DNA from: Acidimicrobiaceae bacterium
Lineage (GTDB): Bacteria > Actinomycetota > Acidimicrobiia > Acidimicrobiales > RAAP-2
NCBI GenBank assembly: GCA_003133405.1
Contig: PKXH01000075.1
Location: forward strand, 7,386 to 59,427
DNA length: 52,042 nt
Direction of reading: 5' to 3'
The position numbers and the translations under genes are program-made. The notes beneath the pieces are model-generated. The model searched no databases. It was not told the origin of the DNA and saw only the letters and a program-made list of their open reading frames with translations. Of the stretch, positions 19,381 to 31,931 are shown one piece after another (the stretch's first letter is position 1; every line of letters starts with the position of its first letter).

Positions 19381-19476
19381 CGCTAAATTGACTGGTCTTT
19401 GGAGGTTTTTGACGCCCTCGCCACCCCCGGGTCGTAAGGGGTCGGGCACACCGGTAGGGGGCGGACCCCCAGGGAA

Positions 19477-20139
19477 CTACGGAGCGATCTGAATCACCCG
19501 GAAACGCCAGGGACCGCTACCCGTGCGCATTTGCTCCAGCAGCCCCTTGGGATCGCTGAGACCGAGGGGGCCAGGGTCCTGGCCCTCAAGAGCGTCACGC
19601 AGACCTGGGGGCACCGCGGCAAGATACTCAATGACGTCAGCGGTGGGCTGGGCGGGCAAGACCGTAGAGAGCAGCACCCCTTCGCGGACCCTCCACTGGG
19701 TCACGCCCACGGTCTTTCGATCGCCCACGAATACCTCCCCGGGGCCCCGCCCCGCGAAACAGACCACCCGAAAGGCGGGGTTACCCTCCAGGGGACCAAC
19801 GTGTACGGACACGGTCTCACTGGTGAAATGACGTAACTCGCTGGCCCACCACCCACCGGCGCGAATCGAACTGACGTGAACGTCGCTCGACCATCGTGAA
19901 TCGTTCAGCGGTATCCACCAATCGATCCACACGTCATCAGGTCGCAATAAAACCAGTCCTCCGCCGCCGCGACGGCGCCGCAACGACGTCGCACCGAGTT
20001 TCGACGAGTCGACAACGCCAGGTGACTGATTTCCGCCCAGGACCAATGTCGGACGAGTGACGTGCGCCGCGAACATTGTGGCTTCGTCTTCACCGCGAAG
20101 CGTGCTGTAGTCGATGAGTTCTTCGAGCGCCTCGGTCAC
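19477..20139 (-). CDS. Lipoate-protein ligase A-like (BPL/LplA/LipB fold) protein
   Basis: 'LGATSLRRRRGGGGLVLLRPDDVWIDWWIP' resembles the RRxxGGG motif; GTG start at 20139 overlaps the HNH gene stop. Confidence 0.75.
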   Translation of the reverse strand: MTEALEELIDYSTLRGEDEATMFAAHVTRPTLVLGGNQSPGVVDSSKLGATSLRRRRGGGGLVLLRPDDVWIDWWIPLNDSRWSSDVHVSSIRAGGWWASELRHFTSETVSVHVGPLEGNPAFRVVCFAGRGPGEVFVGDRKTVGVTQWRVREGVLLSTVLPAQPTADVIEYLAAVPPGLRDALEGQDPGPLGLSDPKGLLEQMRTGSGPWRFRVIQIAP

Positions 20140-20642
20140 GACGCGCGAGGCAGATACGGCGCCCAGAGCGGATCGGGATCGGGCACGTGCCGCCATCGCC
20201 ACCAGGGTCCGTCGGGCACCCGCGGCTGAAAGTGCAGCCGCCAGCCGATCTCTTCGACCAATCGATCGCCCTTTTGCATGTTGTGGCGACGGCAGGCAGC
20301 GACCACGTTGGTCCATTCGTGGCGTCCACCTCGCGATCGCGGAACGACGTGATCAATGGTGTCGGCGTGCTCCAAGCAGTACGCGCAACGGTAGCTGTCT
20401 CGCAACAACAGCGATCGCCGGGTGAGCGGCGGCGTTCGAATTTTGGTCGGAAGTTTGACCATTTCGTGCAGGCGTACGATCGCGGGAATCTCCACGACAA
20501 GGCTTGCGGAGCGACAGACCTCGGGTTCCTCGGGCATGGCGATCGGCTCGGCTCGCCCGGCCAGCATCAACACGACCGCGCGACGCTGCGAGACCAATTG
20601 CAGTGGCTCAAAGGTGGCGTTGAGCAAGAGCACGCGACCCAC
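20136..20642 (-). CDS. HNH endonuclease
   Basis: 'CAYCLEHADTIDHVVPRSRGGRHEWTNVVAACRRHNMQKGDR'. Confidence 0.92.
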   Translation of the reverse strand: MGRVLLLNATFEPLQLVSQRRAVVLMLAGRAEPIAMPEEPEVCRSASLVVEIPAIVRLHEMVKLPTKIRTPPLTRRSLLLRDSYRCAYCLEHADTIDHVVPRSRGGRHEWTNVVAACRRHNMQKGDRLVEEIGWRLHFQPRVPDGPWWRWRHVPDPDPLWAPYLPRAS

Positions 20643-20651
20643 GGGCGGTAC

Positions 20652-20906
20652 CTACCGTCCCACTCGTTGGCGACGGGACCATTTGGCGAAGCTCACGACG
20701 TCGTCAACGCTCAAGGCTCGAGTTAGCGAGCCGTTCGCGGTTATTAGTCGAAAGTTCCAGTACTCGCGATCCGGCAGTGGCAGAAACGGCGCACGACGCC
20801 ACCAGTTCGTGGCTCGAAGACGCCACGCGGCCGCGGCGATGACCGGCGCTTGCGCCGGATGGCGAAGGAGATGGCGAAGGAGCGGCTTGATCTCAATCCC
20901 CTTCAC
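20652..20906 (-). CDS. Small conserved-looking hypothetical protein (84 aa)
   Basis: GTG start overlaps ROK stop (GTGA), codirectional between two genes; no family recognised. Confidence 0.6.
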   Translation of the reverse strand: MKGIEIKPLLRHLLRHPAQAPVIAAAAWRLRATNWWRRAPFLPLPDREYWNFRLITANGSLTRALSVDDVVSFAKWSRRQRVGR

Positions 20907-21778
20907 GGCGAACCTCGCCAACCCACGAGAGCGGCGCCGAGCAGCGGCCCGTCGACGCCGAGCCGCGAGCGGCGAATTTCGACGTCGTGCGAGTACGACA
21001 TCATCGCCGTCGTGCGCGCCGATTTATTCGCTTCGGCAAAAAACTCGTCGCCGTACCCCAGCGCCACGGATCCCGCGACGAAGCAGTGGCGAAAGTCGAG
21101 AACCGAACTCAACATGCCCACCGCTCGACCGACGAGTTCGCCCGTTCGCAGCCGCGTGGCCTGGTCGGCCTGGTCGGCCGGTCGCCCGGTACGTGCTTCA
21201 ATGGCCCAGCCCGACGCTTCCGCTTCGAGACACCCGTAGGCGCCGCACGAACACAATGCACCATTCGTCACGACGTTCAGGTGGCCCACGTGGCCCGCGT
21301 TCCCGGTGTCGCCGTCGAGCAGACGGCCGTTCAACACCAGTCCCCCGCCCACGCCCGTGGACACCACCATTGACAGATACGACGTCACGTCTTGCGCAGC
21401 GCCGAAGACGCCTTCGGCTAGCGCGAGTGCGCGCGCGTCACCGTCGACGTGCACGTTGGCGTTGAGGGCGTCGCGCAACGACTCACGCAGGGGAAACCCT
21501 CGCCAGTTCGGAATGTTGAGCGGCGACACCGTGTCGCCGCCGCGGGTCATCGGTCCCGCGCAGCCCACGCCGATCACATCGATACGTTGATCGCCTCGAA
21601 CTCTGCGCGCCAGCTCCACGAGTGCGCCAAAGAGATCGGCTGGATGGAGGGCGACGTCGAGACGACCTCGAGACTCAATAGCCCCGTCGGGCGCCACGAT
21701 CGCGGCCTCAAACTTGGTAGCCCCGATGTCGAGGGCCAGGCACGGAGACGCGTCACGCGCGCCCCCGGAGGCGATCAT
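20903..21778 (-). CDS. ROK family sugar kinase / regulator-like protein
   Basis: 'LALDIGATKFEAAIV', 'GTGVGGGLVLNGRLLDGDTGNAGHVGHL', 'CSCGAYGCLEAEASG' ROK zinc motif. Confidence 0.93.
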   Translation of the reverse strand: MIASGGARDASPCLALDIGATKFEAAIVAPDGAIESRGRLDVALHPADLFGALVELARRVRGDQRIDVIGVGCAGPMTRGGDTVSPLNIPNWRGFPLRESLRDALNANVHVDGDARALALAEGVFGAAQDVTSYLSMVVSTGVGGGLVLNGRLLDGDTGNAGHVGHLNVVTNGALCSCGAYGCLEAEASGWAIEARTGRPADQADQATRLRTGELVGRAVGMLSSVLDFRHCFVAGSVALGYGDEFFAEANKSARTTAMMSYSHDVEIRRSRLGVDGPLLGAALVGWRGSP

Positions 21779-22161
21779 TCGCTCTTATGGCGATGACGCG
21801 ACAACCAGTCGCGGAGCGAACTGGTTCGAGGACCATAGTTCGCTTGGGCGTCGTCGCCCTGGCCGGAACTGGTGATGTCCCGCCACGACGCACGCCCCAA
21901 TTTGCGAGCGTTTCGCTCAACGACAACTGCGGAGATGAACATTAAGGCCACGCCCACCAGCCCCAGGGGGACCGAGTGCGAAAAGAACAGGACCAAGATG
22001 GCCAATCCGACAAGAAAGCCCACAACGCCCCATCGAACGCGACGTCCACTGTGGGAGTAAATATTGGTCTCGCGGACATTCTTGGCGAAACGGGGATCCT
22101 GCTTGGAGAGCGAATCTTCCAACTCGGCCAGGATTTTCTGCTCGTGCTCTGACAGAGGCAT
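21775..22161 (-). CDS. DUF3040-type membrane protein
   Basis: 'MPLSEHEQKILAELEDSLSKQDPRFA' plus two adjacent TM segments; internal ATG 22161 preferred over 22242. Confidence 0.85.
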   Translation of the reverse strand: MPLSEHEQKILAELEDSLSKQDPRFAKNVRETNIYSHSGRRVRWGVVGFLVGLAILVLFFSHSVPLGLVGVALMFISAVVVERNARKLGRASWRDITSSGQGDDAQANYGPRTSSLRDWLSRHRHKSE

Positions 22162-22271
22162 CGCGTCTCCTTCCGTTTGTCCTAACGGTACTTTATCCGT
22201 CGCCAACCAGCGTTCGCACGTCGCGCTGGGCATTTCCGTCAACTAGAAAGCAGAAAATCCCAAAGAGGTTC

Positions 22272-22560
22272 GTGGCGCGCCCAACACTGCACGTGGCGAC
22301 GATCTGCACCGGCGATACCTGCCGTTCGCCTATTGCCGAGGTCGTCCTCAAACACTTCGTGGCCACCGATCCTCTGCTTAAAGTTCACGTCGTGGTCACC
22401 AGCGCCGGTACGGCCCGCTGGCACTTCTGCAGCCCGATGGACCCGCGAGCACGCGCCGCGCTCGACCGTTCTGGCCTGATGCTGCCGGGTACGAGTGCCA
22501 CCTCCGCCAGTGCCGCTTACAGCGCGTTGCAATCTCAGCGCAGCGCGCCGTGTTCTACGT
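22272..22560 (+). pseudogene. Truncated low-molecular-weight protein tyrosine phosphatase
   Basis: 'VATICTGDTCRSPIAEVVLKHF' P-loop (Cx5R) and 'SAGTARWHFCSPMDPRARAALDRSGL' but the C-terminal half, including the catalytic Asp region, is absent; the ORF then runs into antisense of the MFS gene. Confidence 0.7.
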
Positions 22561-22569
22561 TCATCCTTC

Positions 22570-24679
<2,110 letters not shown>

Positions 24680-24939
24680 ACAAGTATTCTAGCGGCCCAG
24701 TTCGCCTCGTGACCTCTCGGATCGGAGAAAATAAAAGGAAGCCGTCAAAGGTTCGAAGGGTCCGGCTACGTGAACACGCACTGCCGGCGTTGGGTGTCGA
24801 ACTTAGTTGGAGAAACGACGCGTTTATGACCATGCGCGCCGCCACCGTGGCGCTTTTAATGAGCACGCTCGTCGCGGCATTCTTGGGCGGGCACTACTGC
24901 GCTCGCATGGCCCTGCTGAGTAAGTTGAATCGAAGGACT

Positions 24940-25902
24940 ATGAAAACGCGACTAACCGACCTGTTGAAGATTGAACACCCGGTGATGCTGGCGGGCATGG
25001 GCGGAGTCTCCTACAGCGCTTTAACGGCGGCAGTGTCCAACGCTGGTGGTTACGGATGCCTTGGCGCATCAACGATGTCCAGTGAGCAATTAGCCCACGA
25101 GATCGCGTTAACCAAAGCGCTGACCACAAAACCTTTTGGCGTGGACCTCTTGACGGCGTTTCCCGACACGCTGGTTCACAACGTGGAACTATTGATCGAA
25201 GGCGGCGCGAGCACTTTTGTCGCCGGGCTGGGCGTGCCGCGCCACGTCATCGATCTCTGCCACGATCACGGCGTCCTCGTCATTTCGATGTGCGGCAAAG
25301 TCGAACACGCCAAACGGGCCCTCGACGCCGGCTGTGACGTAGTGGTCGCCCAGGGTACCGAGGCTGGTGGCCACACCGGCACCGTGGCCGCGATGCCCCT
25401 CGTGCCACTCATCGTCGACGCGATGCACGGCGCGATTCCCGTGGTCGCCGCGGGCGGGATCTTCGACGGTCGCGGCCTGGCGGCGTCGTTGGCCCTAGGC
25501 GCCGACGGCGTCTGGATCGGCACCCGGTTCATCGCGACGCCCGAGGCGCGTGCGATACCGGGCTTTCGCGAGAGCATCCTGGGCGCGCGCGAGGACGGCA
25601 CCGTCATTTCGAGGGCCTTCAGCGGCAAGACGATGCGCGTGATCAAGAACGACACGACGGACCGGTACGAAGCCGATCCCTCGTTGCTAAAGAAGTTTCC
25701 TGAGCAACTTTACGTGTCGCACCGAGATGGGACGTTCCATCTCGGCGGCGACGAGACGACCACGGACATCGATCCGCGTCGCGAAGGGTACCCGGCCGGC
25801 CAGGCGGTCGGGGCGATCAACGAACTCGTTCCCGCGGGCGAAGTGGTTCGACAGATGGTGGTCCAGGCCGAAGAGATTCTCGCGCGACTTTCGACGCTTT
25901 GA
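24940..25902 (+). CDS. Nitronate monooxygenase / 2-nitropropane dioxygenase-like flavoprotein
   Basis: 'EHPVMLAGMGGVSYSALTAAVSNAGGYGCLG', 'VVAQGTEAGGHTGTVAAMPLVPLIVDA', 'VVAAGGIFDGRGLAASLALGADGVWIGTRF'. Confidence 0.92.
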   Translation: MKTRLTDLLKIEHPVMLAGMGGVSYSALTAAVSNAGGYGCLGASTMSSEQLAHEIALTKALTTKPFGVDLLTAFPDTLVHNVELLIEGGASTFVAGLGVPRHVIDLCHDHGVLVISMCGKVEHAKRALDAGCDVVVAQGTEAGGHTGTVAAMPLVPLIVDAMHGAIPVVAAGGIFDGRGLAASLALGADGVWIGTRFIATPEARAIPGFRESILGAREDGTVISRAFSGKTMRVIKNDTTDRYEADPSLLKKFPEQLYVSHRDGTFHLGGDETTTDIDPRREGYPAGQAVGAINELVPAGEVVRQMVVQAEEILARLSTL

Positions 25903-26016
25903 CTCGTCATGAGACCCTACGAATACGTCGCGTCCTTTCGCCCAGTCCGCCGCATCGAAAGTGATTCCATGGCAAGAGGGACGCGCTGGAATTCGCCATC
26001 GCCCTAAGGTTGCTCC

Positions 26017-26481
26017 GTGACTACGCCCCGAGCCGATGAGGACACCGTCGTTTCGCTCATTCGTGGCGCCGCCAAGCGAGTGACCGTGGCCAAGCGCACG
26101 GTGGCCGAGGTGCTGGCGAGTACCTCGGGTCACCTCACGACCGATGAAATCACGCACGCGGTGCAAGAGCGCCTGCCCGACGTCAGCCCCTCAACGGTGT
26201 ATCGGATCTTGGAGGAGTTTGAAGAACTCAATATTGTCGTGCACGCCCACTTGGGCCAGCACGCCGCGGTCTACCACTTGGCGGGCGCTGTCCACGGCCA
26301 CTTGACGTGCGAGGACTGCCAGGCAACCTTCGAGATTCCGGCCGCTCACTTTGACGCGTTAAGCAAGAAACTGCTCACGACGTACGGCTTTCACCTTGAT
26401 CGTCACCACATGGCGCTCTCAGGTACGTGCGACGCGTGCCAAGCCGTGCGTCACGCCACGATCGCCACCAGGCCTGACTAG
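26017..26481 (+). CDS. Fur family transcriptional regulator
   Basis: 'SPSTVYRILEEFEELNIV', 'HGHLTCEDC...GTCDAC'. Confidence 0.92.
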   Translation: MTTPRADEDTVVSLIRGAAKRVTVAKRTVAEVLASTSGHLTTDEITHAVQERLPDVSPSTVYRILEEFEELNIVVHAHLGQHAAVYHLAGAVHGHLTCEDCQATFEIPAAHFDALSKKLLTTYGFHLDRHHMALSGTCDACQAVRHATIATRPD

Positions 26482-26570
26482 CGTCCTCTGGTCAGTGTCT
26501 CCGGTAAATCGCGCAATTCTTACTGGACGCTTAACGCTCGTGCGGGCCAGTTAACTAGATTGGATACTCC

Positions 26571-27485
26571 ATGATAAAAATCGACCACCTCACGAAGCGC
26601 TACGGCAAGACGCTCGCGGTGGACGACTTGGACTTCGAGGTGCGACCGGGCGTCGTCACTGGCTTTCTGGGACCCAATGGCTCGGGTAAGTCCACGACCA
26701 TGCGCATCATCCTTGGTCTCGATCACCCCACCAAGGGCAGCGCGACCATCGAAGGCAAGCGCTACGGCGAGTTGCGAGATCCTTTGCACGAGGTCGGGGC
26801 GCTGCTCGACGCCAAGGCGATCCATCCCGGACGCAGTGCGCGCAATCATCTTCGAGCGCTCGCCGCGTCGAACCGCATTCCCTTCTCGCGTGTCGACGAA
26901 GTGCTCGAGTTCTCCGGTATCGGTTCGGTCGCCGATAAGAAGGTTGGTGACTACTCGCTAGGCATGAGTCAGCGTCTGGGTATCGCGGGCGCCCTACTGG
27001 GCGATCCGGGCGTGCTGCTCTTCGACGAACCGGTGAACGGACTCGACCCGGAGGGCATTCGATGGATCCGCGAGTTCTTTCGCTCGCTCGCCAACGAGGG
27101 CCGTACCGTCTTCGTCTCTTCGCACCTCATGAGTGAGATGGCCGTCAGCGCCGATCAGATCATCGTCATCGGCCGGGGCAAATTCATCACGCAAGGTTCC
27201 GTCGACGCCCTCACGGCTTCGGCCAAAGGTACCGTCTTCGTACGCGGGGCCAACCACCCACAGCTCCTGGCCGTTCTCCGATCGCACCACGGCGTGGTCA
27301 ACGAAGTCAACGACGAGGGATTAAGCGTCAGCGATCTGACCTCGGAGCAGATCGGTCAAATCGCGTTTGACGCGGGTATTGCGCTCTACGAACTCACGCC
27401 GCAACGTGCCTCGCTCGAAGAGGTGTACATGGACCTCACGGCCGACGCCGTGGAGTACGGATCCACTGGGTCGCGCCATGAGTAG
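26571..27485 (+). CDS. ABC transporter ATP-binding protein
   Basis: Walker A 'GPNGSGKSTT', signature 'YSLGMSQRLGIAGALLGDPGVLLFDEPVNGLDPEGIRW'. Confidence 0.96.
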   Translation: MIKIDHLTKRYGKTLAVDDLDFEVRPGVVTGFLGPNGSGKSTTMRIILGLDHPTKGSATIEGKRYGELRDPLHEVGALLDAKAIHPGRSARNHLRALAASNRIPFSRVDEVLEFSGIGSVADKKVGDYSLGMSQRLGIAGALLGDPGVLLFDEPVNGLDPEGIRWIREFFRSLANEGRTVFVSSHLMSEMAVSADQIIVIGRGKFITQGSVDALTASAKGTVFVRGANHPQLLAVLRSHHGVVNEVNDEGLSVSDLTSEQIGQIAFDAGIALYELTPQRASLEEVYMDLTADAVEYGSTGSRHE

Positions 27486-28263
27486 CGACGTCACGCTCGG
27501 TTCAACGATTCGATCCGAATGGATTAAATTTCGCACCGTGCGCTCGACCATCATGGGCGTCGTCATCACCTTCGTTCTGACCATCGGTCTAGGCGCATTG
27601 ATTACGACGGCCGTGCGCGCGCACTGGCACTCGATGGACCCCGTCCGTCGACTGACCTTCGACCCGGTGTCGGCGAGCCTGAGTGGCATACTCTTCGCCC
27701 AATTCGCGGTCGGCGTGATCGGCACCCTCTTTATCACCAGCGAATACTCCTCGGGCTCGATCCGCACCACTTTGGCGGCGATCCCCAACCGACTCGAACT
27801 CGTCTGGGGCAAGTTGGTCGTGCTGGTCGCGTCGATGTTCGTTGTCACCGAGATTGCGTGCTTCATCACGTTCATGATGGGTCAGGCGATCTTCTCCGGC
27901 GTCGTGCCGACGGCCTCGCTGAGTAGCGGCGCCGTGCTTCGAACGGTGATCCTGGCCGGGGTCTACCTCACGTTGCTTTCGGTGCTGGGCTTCTCGTTGG
28001 GTCTCATCTTGCGCCAAAGCGCCGCGTGCATCAGTGTCTTTACCTCACTGTTGCTGATCCTGCCGATCATTGTCTTTCTATTGCCCCAGAGTTGGCAGAA
28101 CGACATATCGAAGTACGAACCGAGCGAGTTGGGCCACGCGATGACCTCGGTCACGGCCCAGTCCAACGACTTCGGTTCGTGGACCGCGTTGGTCATTTTG
28201 AGCATCTACGTCGCGGTCGTGTTGGGCGTCGGCACCACGATGTTGATTCGTCGCGACGCCTGA
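27478..28263 (+). CDS. ABC-2 type transporter permease
   Basis: 'SEWIKFRTVRSTIM...YSSGSIRTTLAAIPNRLELVWGKLVV', ~6 TM; internal ATG 27478 overlaps the ATPase stop. Confidence 0.9.
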   Translation: MSSDVTLGSTIRSEWIKFRTVRSTIMGVVITFVLTIGLGALITTAVRAHWHSMDPVRRLTFDPVSASLSGILFAQFAVGVIGTLFITSEYSSGSIRTTLAAIPNRLELVWGKLVVLVASMFVVTEIACFITFMMGQAIFSGVVPTASLSSGAVLRTVILAGVYLTLLSVLGFSLGLILRQSAACISVFTSLLLILPIIVFLLPQSWQNDISKYEPSELGHAMTSVTAQSNDFGSWTALVILSIYVAVVLGVGTTMLIRRDA

Positions 28264-28293
28264 GCCACGGACGCGACGTTCTAGGGTGACGCC

Positions 28294-28977
28294 ATGGAAC
28301 TGAGCGAGGCCCTTCGAACCACCGGCTCGGTGCGGGAGTTCACGGCACGTCCGGTTGACGGCGCACTGCTCTACGAAATACTCGACGAGGCCAGATTCGC
28401 GCCCTCGGGCGGCAACCGCCAGGCCTGGCGCGTGATCGTGGTGCACGACGCCACGCAGCGGCGAGCCATCGGCGAGGCGTATCTCGACGCCTGGCACGAC
28501 TACGTGGCGCACCTGCTCGCCGGGGTGGTCCCCTTCTCGCCACTGGCGAGCGACGAGGACCGCGTGGCGGCCGAGGGCCAGCGGGCGGCCGCGCTCGCCA
28601 AGTCGCGTCCCGACGGATTCGCCGAGACGTTGGCTGAGATCCCGGTGATGCTCGTAGTTTGCGTTGACCTCGGCGTGCTCGCCGCGACCGATCGCGATCT
28701 CGATCGATACCAGTTCGCCGGGGGCGCGTCGATCTACCCCTTCGTGTGGAACATCCTGCTCGCCGCGCGTAGCCGTGGACTCGGCGGCGTCATGACCACC
28801 ATGGCGACGCGCAACGAGCCCCGGCTCGTCGAAATACTGGACCTGCCCGCGAACTACGCCGTGGCGAGCGTGGTCGCCCTCGGGTACCCGCAGCGCCGCC
28901 ATACTAAATTGACTCGCAAATCGGTAAGCGAATTCACGACCATCGACACGTTCGGCGGCGCGCCCTTTACCTCCTAG
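28294..28977 (+). CDS. Nitroreductase family protein
   Basis: 'TTGSVREFTARPVD..LLYEILDEARFAPSGGNRQAWRVIVV', 'GLGGVMTTMATRNEPRL'. Confidence 0.92.
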   Translation: MELSEALRTTGSVREFTARPVDGALLYEILDEARFAPSGGNRQAWRVIVVHDATQRRAIGEAYLDAWHDYVAHLLAGVVPFSPLASDEDRVAAEGQRAAALAKSRPDGFAETLAEIPVMLVVCVDLGVLAATDRDLDRYQFAGGASIYPFVWNILLAARSRGLGGVMTTMATRNEPRLVEILDLPANYAVASVVALGYPQRRHTKLTRKSVSEFTTIDTFGGAPFTS

Positions 28978-30143
28978 GCGCCGTCGCGACCGAAGATCTC
29001 GTTCGTGTCTTGGCCGAGCGCGCGCGGACCTCGGCGAATTATCGGTCGTCGCCCGTCGATTCGCAGTGGCGTGCGCATGCTCTTCGTCTCGCCCGCGGGC
29101 GCGCTCATCGTGCCCACGAAGTCGCCTCGAACGATCTGGTCTTGCGCGAACGCTTGGGCCACGTCCAGAATCGGCGCGTAGGGCACGCCCGAGTTCGCCA
29201 GTGTCGCTGTCCAGTACGGGGTCGCGTGAGTGAGGAAGACACGATTCAACGCGCGAGCAAGCTCCTCTCGGTTGGCTACGCGTCCGGCGTTCGTGAACCA
29301 CTGTGGGTTATCTTCCAACGTTGCGTCGGCGAGAACGTCGAGGAGCTTGGCGTACTGGGCGTCGGTGCCCACGGCCAGGAGTAGAAAGCCGTCGGCGGTG
29401 GCGACCGGCCCGTAGGGCGCAATGCTGGGATGGTCGTTGCCCAGACGGACGGGATTCACATTGGTCGAGAGGTACCCTTGCGCCTGGTTGATTAACGCGC
29501 TCATCGTCGATTCGAGCAGTGGCACTTCAAAGTGACGACCCGCTCGGCCCCGCGATTTCTCATAGAGCCCGGCGACGAGCGCGATGGCCGCGTAAAGCCC
29601 CGTCACCACGTCGGCCAGCGGCGCGCCGACTTTCACCGGGGGGCCCTCGGGCTCCCCGGTGACGCCCATCAGGCCGGATCGGGCCTGGACCAAGAGATCG
29701 AAGGACGGCTGATCGGCGAGCGGGCCCCCTTGCGTGGCGGGCGTGACGCTGACCCAGACGCACTCGGGGTTGCGCGCACGAAGTCGCTCGATGCCGAGCG
29801 CGCGATTCTGACTGGGCAGAAAGTTCTCAACCACGGCGTCGGCCAATTCGACGAGTCGCGCGACGTCCGCGAAATCTCGCTCGTCTCTCAGATCGGCCAC
29901 CACGTTTCGCCGATGACGGTTGACCGCTAAGTAGTACGTCGCGTCGTCGCCGAATCGCGGCGGCGCCAGAGCCCGAACCGGATCGCCAGCAGGACTCTCC
30001 ACCTTGATGACGTCGGCGCCAAGATCGCCCACGATCATCGTGCACAATGGTCCGGCCAACACCCGCGATAGGTCCAAGACGCGCACCCCCTCAAGTGGCA
30101 GACCGGTGCCGACGTTGGTCGGATCGAGCTCCCACGCCATCAA
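28974..30143 (-). CDS. Class III (CaiB/BaiF family) CoA-transferase
   Basis: '[43 protein letters not shown]', '[11 protein letters not shown]', '[18 protein letters not shown]'. Confidence 0.95.
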   Translation of the reverse strand: MMAWELDPTNVGTGLPLEGVRVLDLSRVLAGPLCTMIVGDLGADVIKVESPAGDPVRALAPPRFGDDATYYLAVNRHRRNVVADLRDERDFADVARLVELADAVVENFLPSQNRALGIERLRARNPECVWVSVTPATQGGPLADQPSFDLLVQARSGLMGVTGEPEGPPVKVGAPLADVVTGLYAAIALVAGLYEKSRGRAGRHFEVPLLESTMSALINQAQGYLSTNVNPVRLGNDHPSIAPYGPVATADGFLLLAVGTDAQYAKLLDVLADATLEDNPQWFTNAGRVANREELARALNRVFLTHATPYWTATLANSGVPYAPILDVAQAFAQDQIVRGDFVGTMSAPAGETKSMRTPLRIDGRRPIIRRGPRALGQDTNEIFGRDGA

Positions 30144-30904
30144 AGGACCTTGGAGAGGAAGCTCCGTAGCCGTTCGGACTTGGGTGCGCTCAAGACCTCT
30201 CGAGGATTCCCCGACTCTTCGATGACGCCTGCGTCAAGAAAGTACAAAGTGTTGGCGACCTCTCGAGCAAAGTTCATCTCGTGCGTTACCACGATCATCG
30301 TCATGCCGCTGAGCGCGAGGTCCTTCATCACGTCAAGGACTTCACCCACTAGTTCTGGGTCGAGCGCCGAGGTTGGCTCGTCAAAAAGCATCAACTTGGG
30401 TTCCATCGCCAGGGCCCGGGCGATGGCCACGCGCTGTTGCTGACCGCCCGAGAGTTGGCTTGGATAGTTTTTCTCTTTGCCATCGAGGCCGACGCGAGCC
30501 AGAAGTTCACGCGCTTTCACTCGAGCGTCATCGGGTTCGACACCCTTCACTTTCACCTGACCAATCGTTATGTTCTCCAAGACAGTCAAATGTTGAAAGA
30601 GATTAAAGCGCTGAAAGACCATGCCGATGCGAGAGCGCTCGGCGCAGATCTGCTTGTCGTTTCGTTCATAGAGCTTGCCCCCGCGAGCTTCGTAGCCAAC
30701 CAAATCACCGTCCACTCGAAGTTCGCCCGCGTCGTGCTTCTCAAGGTGGTTGATGCATCGAAGCAGCGTGCTCTTTCCAGAACCGGAGGGACCAATGAGG
30801 CAAGTAACTTCACCACGCACGACAGTAAGATTTACGCCCCGCAGCACCTCGACGCCTCCGTACGATTTGTGTACATCGCGAACTTCGACCATTGGATCGC
30901 TCAT
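30140..30904 (-). CDS. Polar amino acid ABC transporter ATP-binding protein (GlnQ-like)
   Basis: '[20 protein letters not shown]', '[40 protein letters not shown]'. Confidence 0.96.
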   Translation of the reverse strand: MSDPMVEVRDVHKSYGGVEVLRGVNLTVVRGEVTCLIGPSGSGKSTLLRCINHLEKHDAGELRVDGDLVGYEARGGKLYERNDKQICAERSRIGMVFQRFNLFQHLTVLENITIGQVKVKGVEPDDARVKARELLARVGLDGKEKNYPSQLSGGQQQRVAIARALAMEPKLMLFDEPTSALDPELVGEVLDVMKDLALSGMTMIVVTHEMNFAREVANTLYFLDAGVIEESGNPREVLSAPKSERLRSFLSKVL

Positions 30905-31914
30905 CGCAGCGCTCCCACCGCGCCCCGTGGCGTTCGAAACTTAGAGAATATTCCCTTTGCGTCGCGGCGAAGCCGCTGTATCGGCGTTAGGGGCGGAGTG
31001 CGCAGCGCTCCTTTGGCGAAACGACGCTCCAAGTAGTACTGGCCAATCGAGAGGACGGTAGTAACCACGATGTACCAGAGACTGGCGACGATGAGCAGCG
31101 GCATGATGAGGTAGTTGTTCGCATAAATATTCGTCGCGGCCCCCAACAACTCAACGACGCCAATCACACTCGCCAGAGAGGTCGTTTTGAGCATCGAAAT
31201 GACCTCGTTGCCGGTCGGTGGAATAATCACTCTCATCGCCTGGGGTAGAACAACAAATCGTAAAGTCTGTCGCCGAGTCATGCCAATTGACGAGGCCGCT
31301 TCAGTTTGACCTTCGTCGACCGAAATCAATCCCGCACGAGCAATTTCGGACATGTAGGCCGCTTCGTTCAACCCCAGAGCTACCAAGGCCGCGGTGAACG
31401 CCGTGAAGACCGACACGGTACTGAAATGATAGAACGTGACGTTCGTAAAGGGAATGCCGAAACTAATTACTGGAAACAGAATCGCGATGTTGTACCAAAC
31501 GATTATCTGAACCAACACTGGCGTACCGCGAAAAAACCAGGTGTAGGTCCACGCGGTCGCCGAAAGTAGACGATTCGTTGACAGTCGCATGACGGCAATC
31601 GTCACTCCCAGGATGACGCCGACCAGCATCGACAGCACTGTCAATTCCAGAGTAAGGAATAGGCCATGAAGAATTTCAGACGTGAAAAAATATCGCCCCA
31701 CGATGTCCCAACTGAAGCGCCACTCGGATAGTTCATGGCACTTTCGCACGCCGCCGACTAAGTGACAGGCGTACTGACCGGTCGGCAACTTAGAGAAGAG
31801 CGTGTGGATCAGCATCGCTACGAAGACGATGGCGATCGCCGCCGCGATCCACTGACCCACGTGACGAACGGGGACGACCTTTACGGTGGCGTCCCCGTTC
31901 GTAGTCATGTTCAT
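30901..31914 (-). CDS. Amino acid ABC transporter permease (HEQRo/His-Glu-Gln-Arg family)
   Basis: '[21 protein letters not shown]', '[16 protein letters not shown]', '[48 protein letters not shown]'. Confidence 0.95.
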   Translation of the reverse strand: MNMTTNGDATVKVVPVRHVGQWIAAAIAIVFVAMLIHTLFSKLPTGQYACHLVGGVRKCHELSEWRFSWDIVGRYFFTSEILHGLFLTLELTVLSMLVGVILGVTIAVMRLSTNRLLSATAWTYTWFFRGTPVLVQIIVWYNIAILFPVISFGIPFTNVTFYHFSTVSVFTAFTAALVALGLNEAAYMSEIARAGLISVDEGQTEAASSIGMTRRQTLRFVVLPQAMRVIIPPTGNEVISMLKTTSLASVIGVVELLGAATNIYANNYLIMPLLIVASLWYIVVTTVLSIGQYYLERRFAKGALRTPPLTPIQRLRRDAKGIFSKFRTPRGAVGALR

Positions 31915-31931
31915 GCGTGGACTAGTGACTC

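Noticed and set aside
28260-28300. Search for transposase or IS ends near accessory gene junctions
   Set aside because: No IS-type inverted repeats or transposase-like ORFs were recognised anywhere in the window
28078-29301. 407-aa minus-strand ORF opposite the ABC permease and nitroreductase
   Set aside because: Low-complexity R/H/D/G-rich antisense translation; the + strand proteins are unambiguous
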